Shown here in pieces: positions 36,401-48,405 of a DNA stretch of 64,000 bases. Numbering within the stretch: the first letter of the stretch is position 1; every line of letters starts with the position of its first letter. The notes below the pieces were generated by a model. The model ran no database searches. It saw only the letters and a list, made by a program, of their open reading frames with translations, and was not told the DNA's origin. The position numbers and the translations under genes are program-made. This stretch comes from Diploscapter coronatus (taxonomy: Eukaryota > Nematoda > Chromadorea > Rhabditida > Rhabditidae), in contig OZ038423.1 in NCBI GenBank assembly GCA_964036155.1, positions 44,965,249 through 45,029,248 of the forward strand, in the 5' to 3' direction.

Positions 36401-38899
36401 TAATGCAAAATGCTGCGAGCAAAAGTCGGCGCAATATTGCTAAATAATTTAAAATAAATATTGTGTAATCAAACAAAGTTTGGAAACTACAAATTAGAAT
36501 ACAGTGTTGCCTTACTATTCTTAGTTATTGACAAAGGGAGTAGCATTGAAGTTGGAGGGGTAATAATTTGTTCAAATTTCGAAAATTTAGTATTTTCAAT
36601 ATATTTAAATTTAGATAAAATTCGGTCTAAGATGAAAGTAAATAAAATGTTCAAGACGGAAATAACAAAGTCTGACTTCGAGGAAAGAATTCCCTTCATT
36701 TGTTCGATTGGACGCATTAAAGATTCCTCTCGACCCATTGTGCTCGCAATTATTAATACATGCTCAGTTATGCGTGGCTTAAAATGCCTATATAGATAGT
36801 TAGAGGAATTCGAATTTGCTGCAATTAATTAGACAATTTTTAATCCCAGTTTTGATAAATTAATCTGAAATCCGATACAAATTTAGAACTTGAAAGGGAA
36901 TTTAAATCCAGTAATTATTCTAATTTCTAAATACAAACTTAAACTAATTAATCTGAGATCAAATATAAATTTGGAAGCCCTTTAAAAAAGCTTAATGGAA
37001 ATTGAAAAGAAATGAAGCACACACGCGAACTTGTAATTGAAATTTTGAGGAAATTTGCTTCGCAAGAGTTTGGCTGGAAGAAGATAAAGGGAATTGAGAG
37101 CGAAAGATTGAAACAGAGCTTAAAGTGAGATGGTTTAAGAAAGAAGCAGAATTTGAGACTTAATGAAACTGCGATATGAAAAGATAGAGAAAAAGTCTAG
37201 AGATCTCTAAATGAGAATAAAAAATGAGAGGTCCAAAGAAATGAGTGTCGAAAAAGAGAGAATTAAAGAAAGCTCCACATCCCCGAAAAGTTAGAAGCCC
37301 GCATTTTCCTACATTTAATTTAGACACGATGAGGCTCTCCCTTTTCGGATAGAGGCTCAGGTGCCCCAATCTTGGGTAAATGACTGAAGAAAGAAGACAA
37401 ATAATAACGGATTTTAAAAGTCCAAACGTATAAAATTAATTGGATTCTTCTCACAATCATATTGCTGCTAATTATGTGTAATTACCGATAGTTACATAAT
37501 TGCCCTTTTAACTGGGTGATTATCTCTCTGGGACTTTATTTTGGATGATTTTGCTTTCCAATAAATCGATATGTCAGACGTTTCACTCTGCATCAGCAAG
37601 TGTCATTTGCCCATTTTGCCATGGGCAGACCCACTTTAGAACGACGACATCTCGCTTTCCAGCTTCTCACCTGCGAGGCAGTGCCAAATCGCAACCGGTT
37701 TTCCATCCCTCACTCCAATTTCTTCAGTCTCCTAATTTCGAATACTCTCTAACCACCATTCAAGGTGATTGCCTGTAGACACTTTCCAATTTGCAAAACG
37801 CCTCGACGCGCCATGACATTTCTTACTTTGTATACTCCACTTTTACATTTACACTTATACAAAATGTAAAATGTTGAATCTAATGTATGACTTCGAAGAA
37901 TTCCTTTTCAGTAGCATGTAACTTCCAGTTTCTTTCATTGGAGTTCTAGGAAGTTGAATGAAAACTTCAAAGCTTCCCATTACACTACAAATTCTATGTA
38001 CCTTGATGTGTTTTAAATAGATATTCTAATCTATCTTTAGAAAATGCTTGCAAATCGCACGTTATTTTGGGATATTGACAAAATTGGCTGTAATTTCTAA
38101 GGATTTTTCCACCTTTCACTTTCTCGAAGATCATCTTTTTCTGCGTTCATTTCTCACTTCGCATCCGAGAAAATCTGACCCATTTTTATTCGCATTTGTA
38201 TTGACTTATTTGTCATATGCATTTCTTTGCTAGAATTCTGCCGATATGATTTTGATTTAACTGATCACTTTTTGGCATGTTTGGTGAAGTCAGACCTAGA
38301 AAAGGCTTAAGTCAGATGGTTCAAGCGAACCTACCTTATGCCAAATATTTTCTCATAGCTTTGTGCGTACTACCCTATTTGTCAATTTTCAATGGAACAT
38401 TTTTATGTACGTACTCCATCACCTATACTTTTTTCCTCCTGACTGAAAGTATGCCTAGACCTGAGTGTAACTTCTCGTACTTTTTGCAGAATCTAACATT
38501 TTGTACATCCGATTCAATTTGTTTTCTAATTAACCCCATCACAGTTTCACTTATAACGACAAATAACAGCGTAAAATCAGCACACCAAACTGCATGTTAC
38601 AAATAACGCTTAAAGATAATGCATGAAGGACGAGAACTACTCCATGCACTTTTTCACCCTGTTTTTACAATTGGGCATTCGCCGTTTTGGCATCTGGAAC
38701 CACTATCTCCAAATCATAGATTGATAATGGCAGTCTATCAATTTGTTTCTTATCATTATCAAGAAATGCCATTGAACCACATTTTTAGGATTTGGCACTT
38801 CTTACTACTTCTATTAGAAAAATCTATAGTTTCGAATAGTCGTCGTAGACGATTTATCTAACATTTTTGATGCTTTATATTTACTATATTATTTCAGAT

Positions 38900-40048
38900 A
38901 TGATATTGTTATTGATAGTCGGTCTATGCCACGTGGCAATGGGGCAGACTGAATGGGATAATCCTAATGTATGCTTAATTTGATATATGGTAATTTTTGG
39001 GACGTTTTAGACCTGCGGTAGCGCCGGCACAAACTGGAAGCCATGCATTGAGAGAAAGGTCGCTGATCAGGTAATCAAATTATTATGTTTCACGAAAAAA
39101 ACCTTTAAGACATTGAGTACTTTTACCATATATTTTCGAAGAGTTTTGCCAAAAATATACAAATTAGTAGATACAAAACGGTGATTATTAAGTTTAAATT
39201 AACGTGTTAACCGAATCATATCAGGAATCTTAGAAAAACCCAAAGCTATTTCTGAAACCTATTTCCAAATTCAGGTCTTCGCGAGTTGCTGCGAGCGTTT
39301 CATACCTCCAGAGTGTCGTGGAATGTGCATGTATGAGACCAACGCCATTGAAGCCAGAGTTATTGTAAGAAATTGAATTTTTTCAGGGAAATTTGGACTT
39401 TTCACCATCTAAAATTTCCCCACCCCATATAAGACGCTCAGGGTCAAGATGTCGTACCTAAGTTAGCCTAAACAATTGATGATCCTTTAGCTGGCGGAGT
39501 TGAAGAAAAACGCCAAATCAGCATTTTTCAATAAATATTTGAAATTTTCAGCTAATGCACACCATCCAACCCTCCCGATGTCGTCTATACAAGTACCTCC
39601 CAGCCATCGTCCACTGTGCCGCTCAGACCCACGACAACTCAGAATGCTGTAGGGCTAATGGAGTCGCTGACATCGGTGAACAGTGCCTGGAGATGTGCAG
39701 ACCTCAGGTCTGTCTTAAAATTATAGAGGGATTTTTTATTGACAACTATTCAGAAGTAATTTAAGGGAGGTTAATATTGAAATCAAAGCAGTCAACATTT
39801 CTATCGATGTTTTTCTTACGTGCTTGTCTGTCCAAGCTTAGTCACTAAATTTGAATATATACTTTGATAAATTTATCATTTTAGAAAATCGACGCTTTTT
39901 ATTATTTTAATTTTAGCAAAACCCCCGACAACCATGGGGCCTGAAATCCCTGAGAAAAGACCTCGTAACCTGCCTCGCCAAATGGGACCAAATACTACAG
40001 TGCCATCAGGCTGGACTTCGAGCAAGGAAGGTGCCAAGACCCACCTAA
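38900..40048 (+). CDS. Secreted DB-domain cysteine-rich protein
   Basis: Small secreted protein, 168 residues from five exons: 38900-38968, 39011-39070, 39275-39364, 39552-39707, 39917-40048. The start has a clear signal peptide (MILLLIVGLCHVAMG). The rest carries the nematode DB module pattern: ASCCERFIPPECRGMCMY, then a cysteine after LMHTIQPSR, then HCAAQTHDNSECCRANGV and CLEMCRP. DB modules occur mostly in secreted or extracellular nematode proteins and their function is largely unknown. The acceptor TTTCAG lies 2 bases before the ATG, which would suit trans-splicing of a leader. AATAAA at 40197-40202 follows the stop by about 150 bp. All junctions are in phase 0. The last exon (44 codons) has two extra cysteines (VTCLAKWDQILQC). 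Confidence 0.85.
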
Positions 40049-40196
40049 AGATCCATTTATTTCGGTACCAAGACCCATCTGAGATGGTATTATTTATTAT
40101 CCCATTCATTATATTCATCTCATTTTTGTAACTTATGAATCCACAATCTAATGCAGGTAGTTTATTTTATGCTTTGATATTTATTCTGATAATGAT

Positions 40197-40202
40197 AATA
40201 AA
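40197..40202 (+). terminator. Poly(A) signal of the DB-domain gene
   Basis: AATAAA about 150 bp after the TAA at 40046-40048, in AT-rich 3' sequence. Confidence 0.5.
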
Positions 40203-40497
40203 AATTCGACAACTATTGTGAACTCTTCAAGAGCGTGTGAGATTTGCTGACGTTGGCAGATGATCATATTTCTCATCTTTTTTCTCTAGCCTTAAATTCT
40301 CCATGCTATTTAAAAAGTTTTTAAAATCTCTAACTCGTCTATTTTTTCTATGTTATTTATCATATCATTTCTCTAGCCTTTAACTTCTTCCTTCTAGTTC
40401 GTATTTCTTTCTACATCTATTCTCTCACTTTTCTATTATATTTTTCCTAATCTTTTTCTTTAACATATCCACTTTTCAGTGATATTTTCTTTGACAG

Positions 40498-40593
40498 CTG
40501 TTCCCCGACTTTGAAAGACGCAAATGCCCGGTTCAAAACGTGCCGAAGCTTTATCTTCGATGGCAAGACCCTGCAGAGGCGAAACTCAGCTGA
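40498..40593 (+). CDS. Possible alternative last exon of the DB-domain gene
   Basis: Phase-0 open frame after TTTGACAG: LFPDFERRKCPVQNVPKLYL and on to a TGA at 40591-40593. It could be reached from an AAG|GTGCCA donor inside the regular last exon (40031), giving a tail with one more cysteine. GC content and composition look coding. The poly(A) signal at 40197 argues that the shorter form is the main one. Confidence 0.35.
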   Translation: MFPDFERRKCPVQNVPKLYLRWQDPAEAKLS

Positions 40594-40728
40594 CCCGAGA
40601 CTTCAAAATAACTCCTTTTTCCGGGTTACAGTCGATCATTTTTGATTTACTGATCGGTATTTTAGGGACATGTCTTTCATCTTAACCTTAAAGGTCCGAC
40701 TTTCAAAACTAAACATGTCCCCTTCTGT

Positions 40729-40928
40729 CAGTTCTAGAAAGGACGATCGTCAGAAAGTCTTTGCGATCTATCCCCAGTATATTTTCTCAGCAAACTTCCC
40801 TCTCTAACCTGTAATTAACCAAAACTCCTCCCAGTGCGACCTGGACCCCTGGTATCATAGCTATGAATTCGCTCGTGCGACCTACCCCATAGTTTATTTT
40901 CGTCTGACGAGACTTCTTCCTTGGTCTG
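40729..40928. mobile_element. hAT-type MITE, copy 2 (200 bp)
   Basis: Same element as at 2708-2908, with shared internal blocks such as AGTTTATTTTCGTCTGACGA. Ends begin CAG (left CAGTTCTAGAAAGGACGATC; right, reverse complement, CAGACCAAGGAAGAAGTCTC). It is bounded by a perfect 8-bp direct repeat CCTTCTGT at 40721-40728 and 40929-40936, the target-site duplication length of hAT elements. It is non-coding. Confidence 0.88.
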
Positions 40929-42984
40929 CCTTCTGTAGATTTGTTATTTTATAATGAAGATCTGTGCATTTTTATTCTACAAGTTTTCAAATTCTTATAT
41001 ACCACGATTTTTTTTATAACGTTTACCTCATCATCTTCCACCACATTCCTATCTACAATTTCCGCAATTATAAATCTAAATGGACTCACAAATAGCGTGA
41101 TACATATTCCATATTCATTCGTACGTCTGTCGCCCAATGGCTAGAGCATCGGCTGTTTTTTGCAAAAGGCATTTGCATCATAAGGAATGGAGGCTGAGTG
41201 CTTCCTGGTATATGTTTTGGAGCTTTTATATTTTGAAACTAGGAAATGGGCTAGAGCTAATTTGTCGGAATAGCTATTTCGTAAGATTGAACGAAAATAG
41301 CGCTCTCCCTCTAACTTTGATTGAATTTTACCCCCATTTACATAACTTGTTTTGAGTATTTCATGAAAATAGTTCAGATCCTCTAAATCATGCTATTTCA
41401 GTAAAATTCCATTAGTTTACCCGTACTCAACTTTTCCCCCGAAAAAATGTATCATGCCTCTACCGTCACACTTGTTAGGCCATAAATTTTCTAGCTTCAC
41501 GTCAGAAAGACAGGGCATTCGAACTATTTCTTTTAATGTCGAAAGATAGAATAAAACCGGCTGGTCGGAATATTTTAATATTTTCGTCTTTGAACCTGCC
41601 CTGCACTAGACCAGACGATGGCGTGGTTCTTTATAAATTTTCTATTTATTGATCGAATAATCGCTAAGTGCCTAAACATATGGTATCATTTTATGTTTTA
41701 TTATTTTTAGGCATTTCTAAGATTCAATACCTGAATACCTGCACTTACACCTTCAAGTATGACCAGAAACTTCGAATCTTCGACATCTTAACTTTCGACC
41801 CCTAAAATCCAGAAAAGACCCGGAAATTTCACCAACTTTAGCTACTATTCGAAACAATGCCGATTTGTTGACGCTCGTTAAAATTATTAGAATTATCCTT
41901 TTGGTTGGATAACTATTCTCTTGAGGATTTCGTATATCTCATCCGCTTTAAGGCCCTATCCCTCAATATTGGGAGATCTGGCCTCGTTAAAGATAATGAC
42001 ATCACGCATCGCCATGGCAAAGCTCAAACTACAAAATATGTCAACAATTGTGGGTTATTCGAGACGTTATTCAATTTTATTTGTCCTATCCTTCATCATA
42101 TGATCACGAAATTTCATATTTTGCAGTGATAAATCGCAAAATTTCTGCAAAACCACAATGCGATTTTCGTAAACAATCACTTTTTATAATCTTACGAAAG
42201 TTTCACAATCATGTTTATTTTGCCAGTCTCTAGAAACTTGGAATATTTCTAATTTTTTTCTACTTTTTAAAACTTTCCTTGGAATTTTGAGTTCGACTGA
42301 TAGTTCTTTTGGGAATTGGGTTAACGTTTTTGCGTTAACTTCGAGAAAATAGACTAAAGACGAACACTTAGTCTGGAAAGGAAGGAACTTTAGGGTAAGT
42401 AAGCAAATTTCTAGGCTCTCCAAGAATCCAAAGCATAAAATGAAGGGGTTTCCCAATTCTCTCCGTTTTCTAAGGTATTTACCCTCTTCCTCCCTCCTTC
42501 TTGCTTATTACATTATCGATTTTACCCGTTTTCTGGACTTTTCATTCGCATAAATAAATAACAATTTCTCTTTACAATTCGCTATTTTAATCGTAATCTC
42601 GCATAATTACGTCGTTTTTAATGCTGCCTATTGGATTTATTTGAAATTTTCAGCGAAAATTTTACGGAGAAGTTGGTAAAAAAGTCGGAAAATCGCGAGG
42701 GCAATAAGACCCAGAAAAATCTGAACATTGATGGTCGACACGAGAGGTTGTAGACGGATGAGAAAACATCGTAAGGATTGTTTTTTTTATGTATTTTATT
42801 TTTACGAGATAGCTTTAATACTCTATGTTATGATGAAAAAGTATACCATTTGAATAGTACAATTTCAATTTTTCACAAATTATTTTAGCTCTTGGTAAAA
42901 TTTATGATAGGAATCAAATAATGAATGAAAATGACATCAACTTTTAAAAAATAGATGAGGTTAAGAAACTAATATTTTTGTAAT

Positions 42985-42990
42985 TTCCAG
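42985..42990 (+). promoter_or_regulatory. Splice acceptor abutting the transporter ATG
   Basis: TTCCAG ends at 42990 and the ATG starts at 42991. In nematodes this arrangement usually marks a spliced-leader addition site, though a 5' UTR intron is also possible. Confidence 0.5.
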
Positions 42991-45900
42991 ATGACAACAA
43001 CAGCAGGCGGTCGTCGTGCGAGTGTGAGGACGCGTTTGAAGGCAGAGGACGTCAGTACGTGGGTCGCATCGAATCCGGTACGGCATCTTACAGTAATCCA
43101 TTTTGAGGGCTTCATTTCAGAAAGCCACGAACTTGGTCGCACCGGTAGCTCTGCCTAGTCCGCATGTCACATTCAAGGATATTGATATCGGTATGTTTTT
43201 TTTTTTAAATCTAAACTAATATTTGTTCTCGTTATCATTGACAAATCTTATTTATAAGAAGTTTTATTTTGAAACTTTACCTGAATATATTAAAGTCAAT
43301 TTTACTTCCAGAATCCACCTTATCGTCCGATTCATCTCTATCCGAACAACCCAAATATGAGGATGGTGGCTATGGCTGGGTGATCGTGTTCTACTCTTTC
43401 GTGTTACATTTTATCTTGGATGGAGCTTCGCTAGCTTTCGGTGTCGTCTTTCCGCAAATTCTAGAGGTGCATATTTGTTCTTCAATTCCTCTATTCAAAA
43501 TTACTTTTATTCCATTTTTCAATATCTTTATTTATAAGTACACACTATATTATTTACTTTTTTCCCAACGTCATTACCTCAAAGTACGCGCCAAACTATT
43601 TTACTTGTTCAGAAATTCAACGTGCAGCGTACGGGTGGTAGCATCGTCGCGGCGCTCTTCCTTGCTCAACCCCTGCTTGTGGCTCCAATCGTCGGGAAAA
43701 TCACGGATATTTTCGATTGCAAGTAAGATTTAAGACAAAAAGTCGTTTTTAAATATTTTTCTAGATTCACCGCGATTTTCGGCGGCGTCCTTTGCTTCAT
43801 TTGTGTGATTCTTTCTAAGTGGTGCGACTCTTTTCCTTCATTTACCTTGATCTATGGAGGCGGTATGGGGCTTGGTGAGATACTTTTTAATTTTGATTTT
43901 ATTATTTCCAATTTACAACTCGGAATTATCCTTTGAACGGCTACTTTAAAATGATCATGTTCTCGGTCTTAGTTTTTCTTTTATTTTACACCTCTGATTT
44001 TGATTAAAGAAGGGCGGAGCCTAAAAGTTTTAAAGATAAAAAATTCAGGTATGGCCTTTCTCTATAACGCAGCAATCTGCATAGTGACGTACTATTTCAA
44101 CGAAAAGCGAGGCATCGCAACTGCTTTGGCCGTTTCCGGAACAGGCTTTGGAACGGTGTTGTTTCCTCATTTCCTGACTGGAATGCCTGTAATTCCTTCC
44201 TATTTTTAAAATTAAATTTCACTGTATGAACAGCTTAAAAAGTCCGTTATTCTTATTGTTTATAATTTCTCACATTTTGCATTATGAAAAGTGAAAACGA
44301 ATGCAATCTAGAAAACTTAATAATAAGAAAAGATAATTGGATAGTAATTTCAGTTATGAAAAGTAATTTTTTACCTTCAGAAAATCCTAATCTGGGCCCG
44401 AGACCCGTTGTCAATGGTTTTCCCTCAAACAATTGTCAACGCGATCGTCAGCCCTCCTATCTTGGACAATCAGACTATGGAATATGTAAATTTTATTTAT
44501 TTTTAAATTAACTATTCTATATAATTTCACAATGTATTAATTTCTTTATATCTCCAGATCCCAGACCCAATCCACTCGCTGGATTACACTCTGACTACTA
44601 TGACGCTGGCAGTTTTGGTCATGATAATGGTTTCGGTTTTGATCGAGGACGTGGAATGGACTTCGGATACGAATGAATATAAGGTTATATTGTATTTTTA
44701 AATAAAAATTATTCGTATTTTCAGGAAAGGAAATTCAACAAGACCATCCGAAAACTGCAACAGGAAGACGTGGAGTCCCTAAGGCTGGGGGATCCTTTGG
44801 TGAAATTTTCATAAGCTTCAAGAAAATCAACACATTTTTAACGATAATTTTTAAAGTTAATTTATGAATCTTTTCTTGGTTAAAACCCCATTTTAAAGCT
44901 AAAATATTTCAGTTCGACGAATGTTTCGAACCTCGGCGTGCTATTTCCCTACCATCAATTCCCTCTTTCTTCAACGTTGTCAGAAATCTGGAGCGAGCAG
45001 GAAGCATTCAGGTATTTTTTTTATCATTCATACAAATTTTCTGATCACTGATAATAAATAAACCTTTCTGCTTATCGCTAATAATCCTTTTCCAGTCGGT
45101 GAAGGAGGCTCTGATAGAACAACCGGCCAGATCCCGTTCCATCGGCACTTTCATGCGACAGCACCGCCCCTTGCCGACCCTCCCCGAATACACCATGCTG
45201 GGACAATCTGAGCACTGGGAACATCTCGAGCATTTGGATCTACAGGTTGGGAACATTGGGAGATTTTTTGAAACCTTAGGAACATTTTTGGAGCTTTTTT
45301 TTTCAAATTATGAAAACACTTGGGATTTTTTTTTTATTTTGGGAACATGTTTTGAGACTTGCATTTTCAGATGGCAAACTCCCCAAATTCAACAGTTCAT
45401 GCCAAGCCGAAACGAGTCAGAGTCGTGAGCAAAACCTCGATGAGCCTGGACTGTCTGCAGGACATTGAAGAGGCGACGAGGTAGATTTTGATTGGGAGCT
45501 TTTCCTTTAAATTTAGAGAATAAATAAACAATTTTAGGAACATGGAAGTCTCTGATGAAGAGGAGTCGTCAGATGAGAGCAGCTCATGCACGGAAATGTC
45601 TAATGACGGAGACTCGTCGAGTTCAGAATTGTCGGATAAGATTTTGATCGAGGTATTTTTCCAATTTGTAATTTTTTATGCTTCAAATTTTAGTAAGATT
45701 TTTCAAGCTTATAATAGGAATAGTTCCATTATATGACTACTTTCGAAATTATTAAATATAAAATCTGAAATCCATATGTAAAGCTGATCTTCATTGTTTT
45801 AAATCATAGCCATTATGAGGATATTAGAATTCGAATATATTATCTGTACTTAAGAATTGTATGCATAAAATCCAGATATATATATATATATGTGAAATCC

Positions 45901-48405
45901 AGGAAATACTGAATCTAAGGATTTATTAAATCCTTTTTTTTTCAGCCAGAAAAGAAGGTGAAAATCTCGGACGCGCCTCCATCAGTTGCTCGAACCACCA
46001 GTCGACCCCCGCCCTACATGCCGCTCTCGAATGGATTTCCGGTTACTTCACGAAACATGAGGACTTCACTTGCGGCGGGATTCGGCACCTCGGGCAGAGT
46101 CATGGCCAGCAACACTATTGGAATGAGGTAGATTTAGGATTTTTTCAAATGATAATTTGCGAATGAAGACACCTTATTTTCGAGGTTATTTGTGATTACA
46201 TGTTAGGATTTTGAACAAGGTTTTAGTTGATTGAAACATAATTTTTGAAATTATGATTTTTCAGACTCCGAACTTCGACAAATCTTCTCTCGCATCAAGG
46301 ACGAATGTTGTCCGCTCCAAATTTGGCACCAAGACGAAAGAGACGGTCACTCATGGCGAAGCTGCATCTGAAGGGGGTATGCTAATTTGAAAGATTATTG
46401 TACCTTTCTCTACATATACTAGGCTACTGTAATTTAACCTTTAGTTATTTAGGATTATTCTGTAGCTTTTCAATATTAATTTTTTAAATTTCAGCTAATG
46501 CGAAGCTTAAAAGAAGATGTCCAGACGTATTGGAGGCTTTTGCAAATGCGAAGTCAACGGCTCTACGTCCTTTCCGTGTTCTGCCTTTATCTGGTTGTCG
46601 ATGTTATCTATGTGTATTTTGTGGATCACGCTACGGAAACTCTTCACTTGGTATATTCTATCATTTATAAAAAAGATATTTATCATTTATCGACAAATGT
46701 TATCATTGATTAAATTTTGAATTTATAGGAGAGTTAGTGGTAAGAGGTCAAATGATAAAAACGATAAGACATCTTTCAGCAACCCTCCGAGTCTGCCTCT
46801 CTGATTTCAGCCATCGGATTGTCGACCATCATCTTCACATATGTCTTCGGATTCCTGAGTGATGTGGAGAGAATTAATAAGGTAACACTTCGACTTATTA
46901 TGGAAATAAATCTAGTGGTGGCGGAAACATCAATATTTAAAACTGAAAATCATTTAGAAACGTTTAAAGCATATTTCATTTTAGTTAATTAATAAATTAG
47001 TGATTTTAAAACATGCAAAATATTCTGACTTCAGAAAATCTTCTTCCTCAACGGTGCGTCGATGTTCGTGTTGGGCGTGGCTTTCCTCGCGTGTCCTTGG
47101 GTTCATTCTTACGTTGCTTTTGTGGTATGAATTTTATCGTTATTCAAAAGTTCACTTCTAATTAAATCACTATCTATTACATTATCATAGACACCATTTT
47201 TCGGTGAATTTTGAAATTATTTACATTTTCACGTATCCTATTTCCAAGTCTACTCTCATTGATAACAAAGTCATTTTGGTGAATATATGATATTTTGAAG
47301 CATACCTCAATGCTTGAAAATGTTTTTTTCAGGGAATCTGCGTCGCGATGGGAGCATCAGTTTCGAGTAACTACGTGCTGCAAAGCATCCTCTCATCCTG
47401 GTTGCTCTCTGACATGTCCGAGTTCCAAGCCGCGTACAGTCTGGTGTCCTTCGCAGCGGGAATTGCCTCTTTCTTCGGACCGCTCGTTATTGGTGGGAAA
47501 ATTTTAATCACTGTCGAAATATCAGTATTTCTTTCTTGATTAGATTTTCTTACTTTGAAATATGAAGCATAATTCACTTTATCTAATTTCAATATGTAGG
47601 TTTTTCAATAGAATAACTATTGATGGTTCTGAATATTAGCCTTGAATTAACAATGTTTGTTTTTAAATACTTTTTGAAACTTAGATTTTTAAGATGAAAA
47701 ATGCTAATTCTTTATTATGAAAAAATTGGATGATAATTGACCATGAATTTATATTATTTTATATTTAATTTTGAAACCTAGGTTTGAAAAAAAAATTCAG
47801 GATTCATCCGTGACGAAACGGGTTCGTATTCGATCATTTTCTTGGTGTCTGGAATCGTGAGCTTCATTTCCGGGGTGCTGAGTTTCTACGTCCAAATCAT
47901 CGAGGACCGAGAAGAAGAGGAGGAAGAAAATAAGCGGAAAAGAAGAAACAGGTAATTTTTATCTTTTTAGAATATTCTCGTTTCTTGGAAAAATCATAAA
48001 ATTTCTAATCATCTATCTCCCTTTTAAACGTTTCCTTAAAATATACGAAATTCCAAGATGCTTTTATATTTTTCAAATTTTATAAGATAATATAGACGCA
48101 GACGCCGGAGAAAACGGAGAAATAAAGTGTAGGTCTCGAAAAATTTGACCCTGGCTTTTTATAAGCCCAAGCTTCATAACAATTTACCTAAAATTTGACT
48201 TGAAGTTATAACTTAAGTTAGAATAGAGTTGAACTTTAAATTTCAAAAGATATATTATAATTTAGAGTGATTTCAGCTTATGTTGAATGAAAATAGTTTT
48301 AAAACGAAATAAAATTAAATGTTCAGTGCCGAAATGATCAAGCCGGTTGGCGCAGTGGAGATACCCTCTATCACCAACGGAGACGCTACCACACCACTTG
48401 TATAG
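42991..48405 (+). CDS. SLC16 (monocarboxylate transporter-like) membrane protein
   Basis: Major-facilitator transporter of the MCT family, likely moving small carboxylates or related metabolites across the plasma membrane; substrate unknown. 21 exons: 42991-43077, 43121-43190, 43312-43466, 43613-43722, 43765-43874, 44049-44188, 44381-44485, 44558-44683, 44725-44799, 44913-45011, 45096-45245, 45371-45480, 45538-45652, 45946-46127, 46265-46376, 46495-46650, 46780-46881, 47035-47124, 47333-47492, 47801-47951, 48327-48405; all phases agree, product 827 residues. Marks: TM1 signature EDGGYGWVIVFYSF (about 69-82), TM5 YYFNEKRGIATALAVSGTGF, TM6 ending VEW, TM7 VIYVYFVDHATE. Typical family members are about 450-550 residues; the excess is a loop of roughly 300 residues between TM6 and TM7 with an acidic serine-rich run (exon 45538) and arginine-rich patches. 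The C-terminus is highly charged (EEEEEENKRKRRN). I do not assign an orthologue. Confidence 0.93.
45876..45891. repeat. AT dinucleotide microsatellite
   Basis: Eight consecutive AT units in the transporter intron between exons 45538-45652 and 45946-46127. Confidence 0.9.
48096..48132 (+). CDS. Alternative arginine-rich last exon of the transporter
   Basis: After an AATATAG acceptor, the phase-2 frame from exon 47801-47951 continues as RRRRRRKRRNKV and stops at 48130-48132. This would replace the regular tail (SAEMIKPVGAVEIP onward, ending DATTPLV) with a short polybasic end. The cassette cannot be spliced on to the regular last exon in frame, so it would be a true alternative ending. Weak acceptor. 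Confidence 0.35.

Larger units (their letters stand above)
21811..38899. other. Long AT-rich region with few recognisable features
   Basis: About 17 kb in which I recognise no complete gene. It holds candidate minus-strand exons at 30717-30866, 33115-33195 and 33347-33437, a dispersed repeat at 22103-22632, a tRNA-like fragment near 23011-23073, and otherwise only short chance frames. It may be 5' introns and promoters of the kinase gene, an intergenic region, or both. The open frames at 36461-36799 and 38277-38606 (109-112 codons) match nothing I know, lack splice context and are not called. Confidence 0.5.
40594..42990. other. Intergenic region between DB-domain and transporter genes
   Basis: AT-rich, with a MITE at 40729-40928. 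I see no other gene. It presumably includes the promoter of the transporter gene, whose ATG directly follows a splice acceptor. Confidence 0.5.

Noticed and set aside
36461..36799. 112-codon open frame, plus strand
   Set aside because: No domain, no splice context and composition like the AT-rich surroundings; likely chance.
38277..38606. 109-codon open frame with hydrophobic stretches
   Set aside because: Hydrophobicity is expected in T-rich DNA; no family similarity, and it lies just upstream of the DB-domain gene without splice links.
41129..41185. GCCCAATGGCTAGAGC, tRNA D-arm-like sequence
   Set aside because: No B box and no pairing acceptor stem follow.
48345..48360. GGTTGGCGCAGTGG, resembling a tRNA A box
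   Set aside because: It lies within the transporter last exon, with no B box at the right distance and no cloverleaf.
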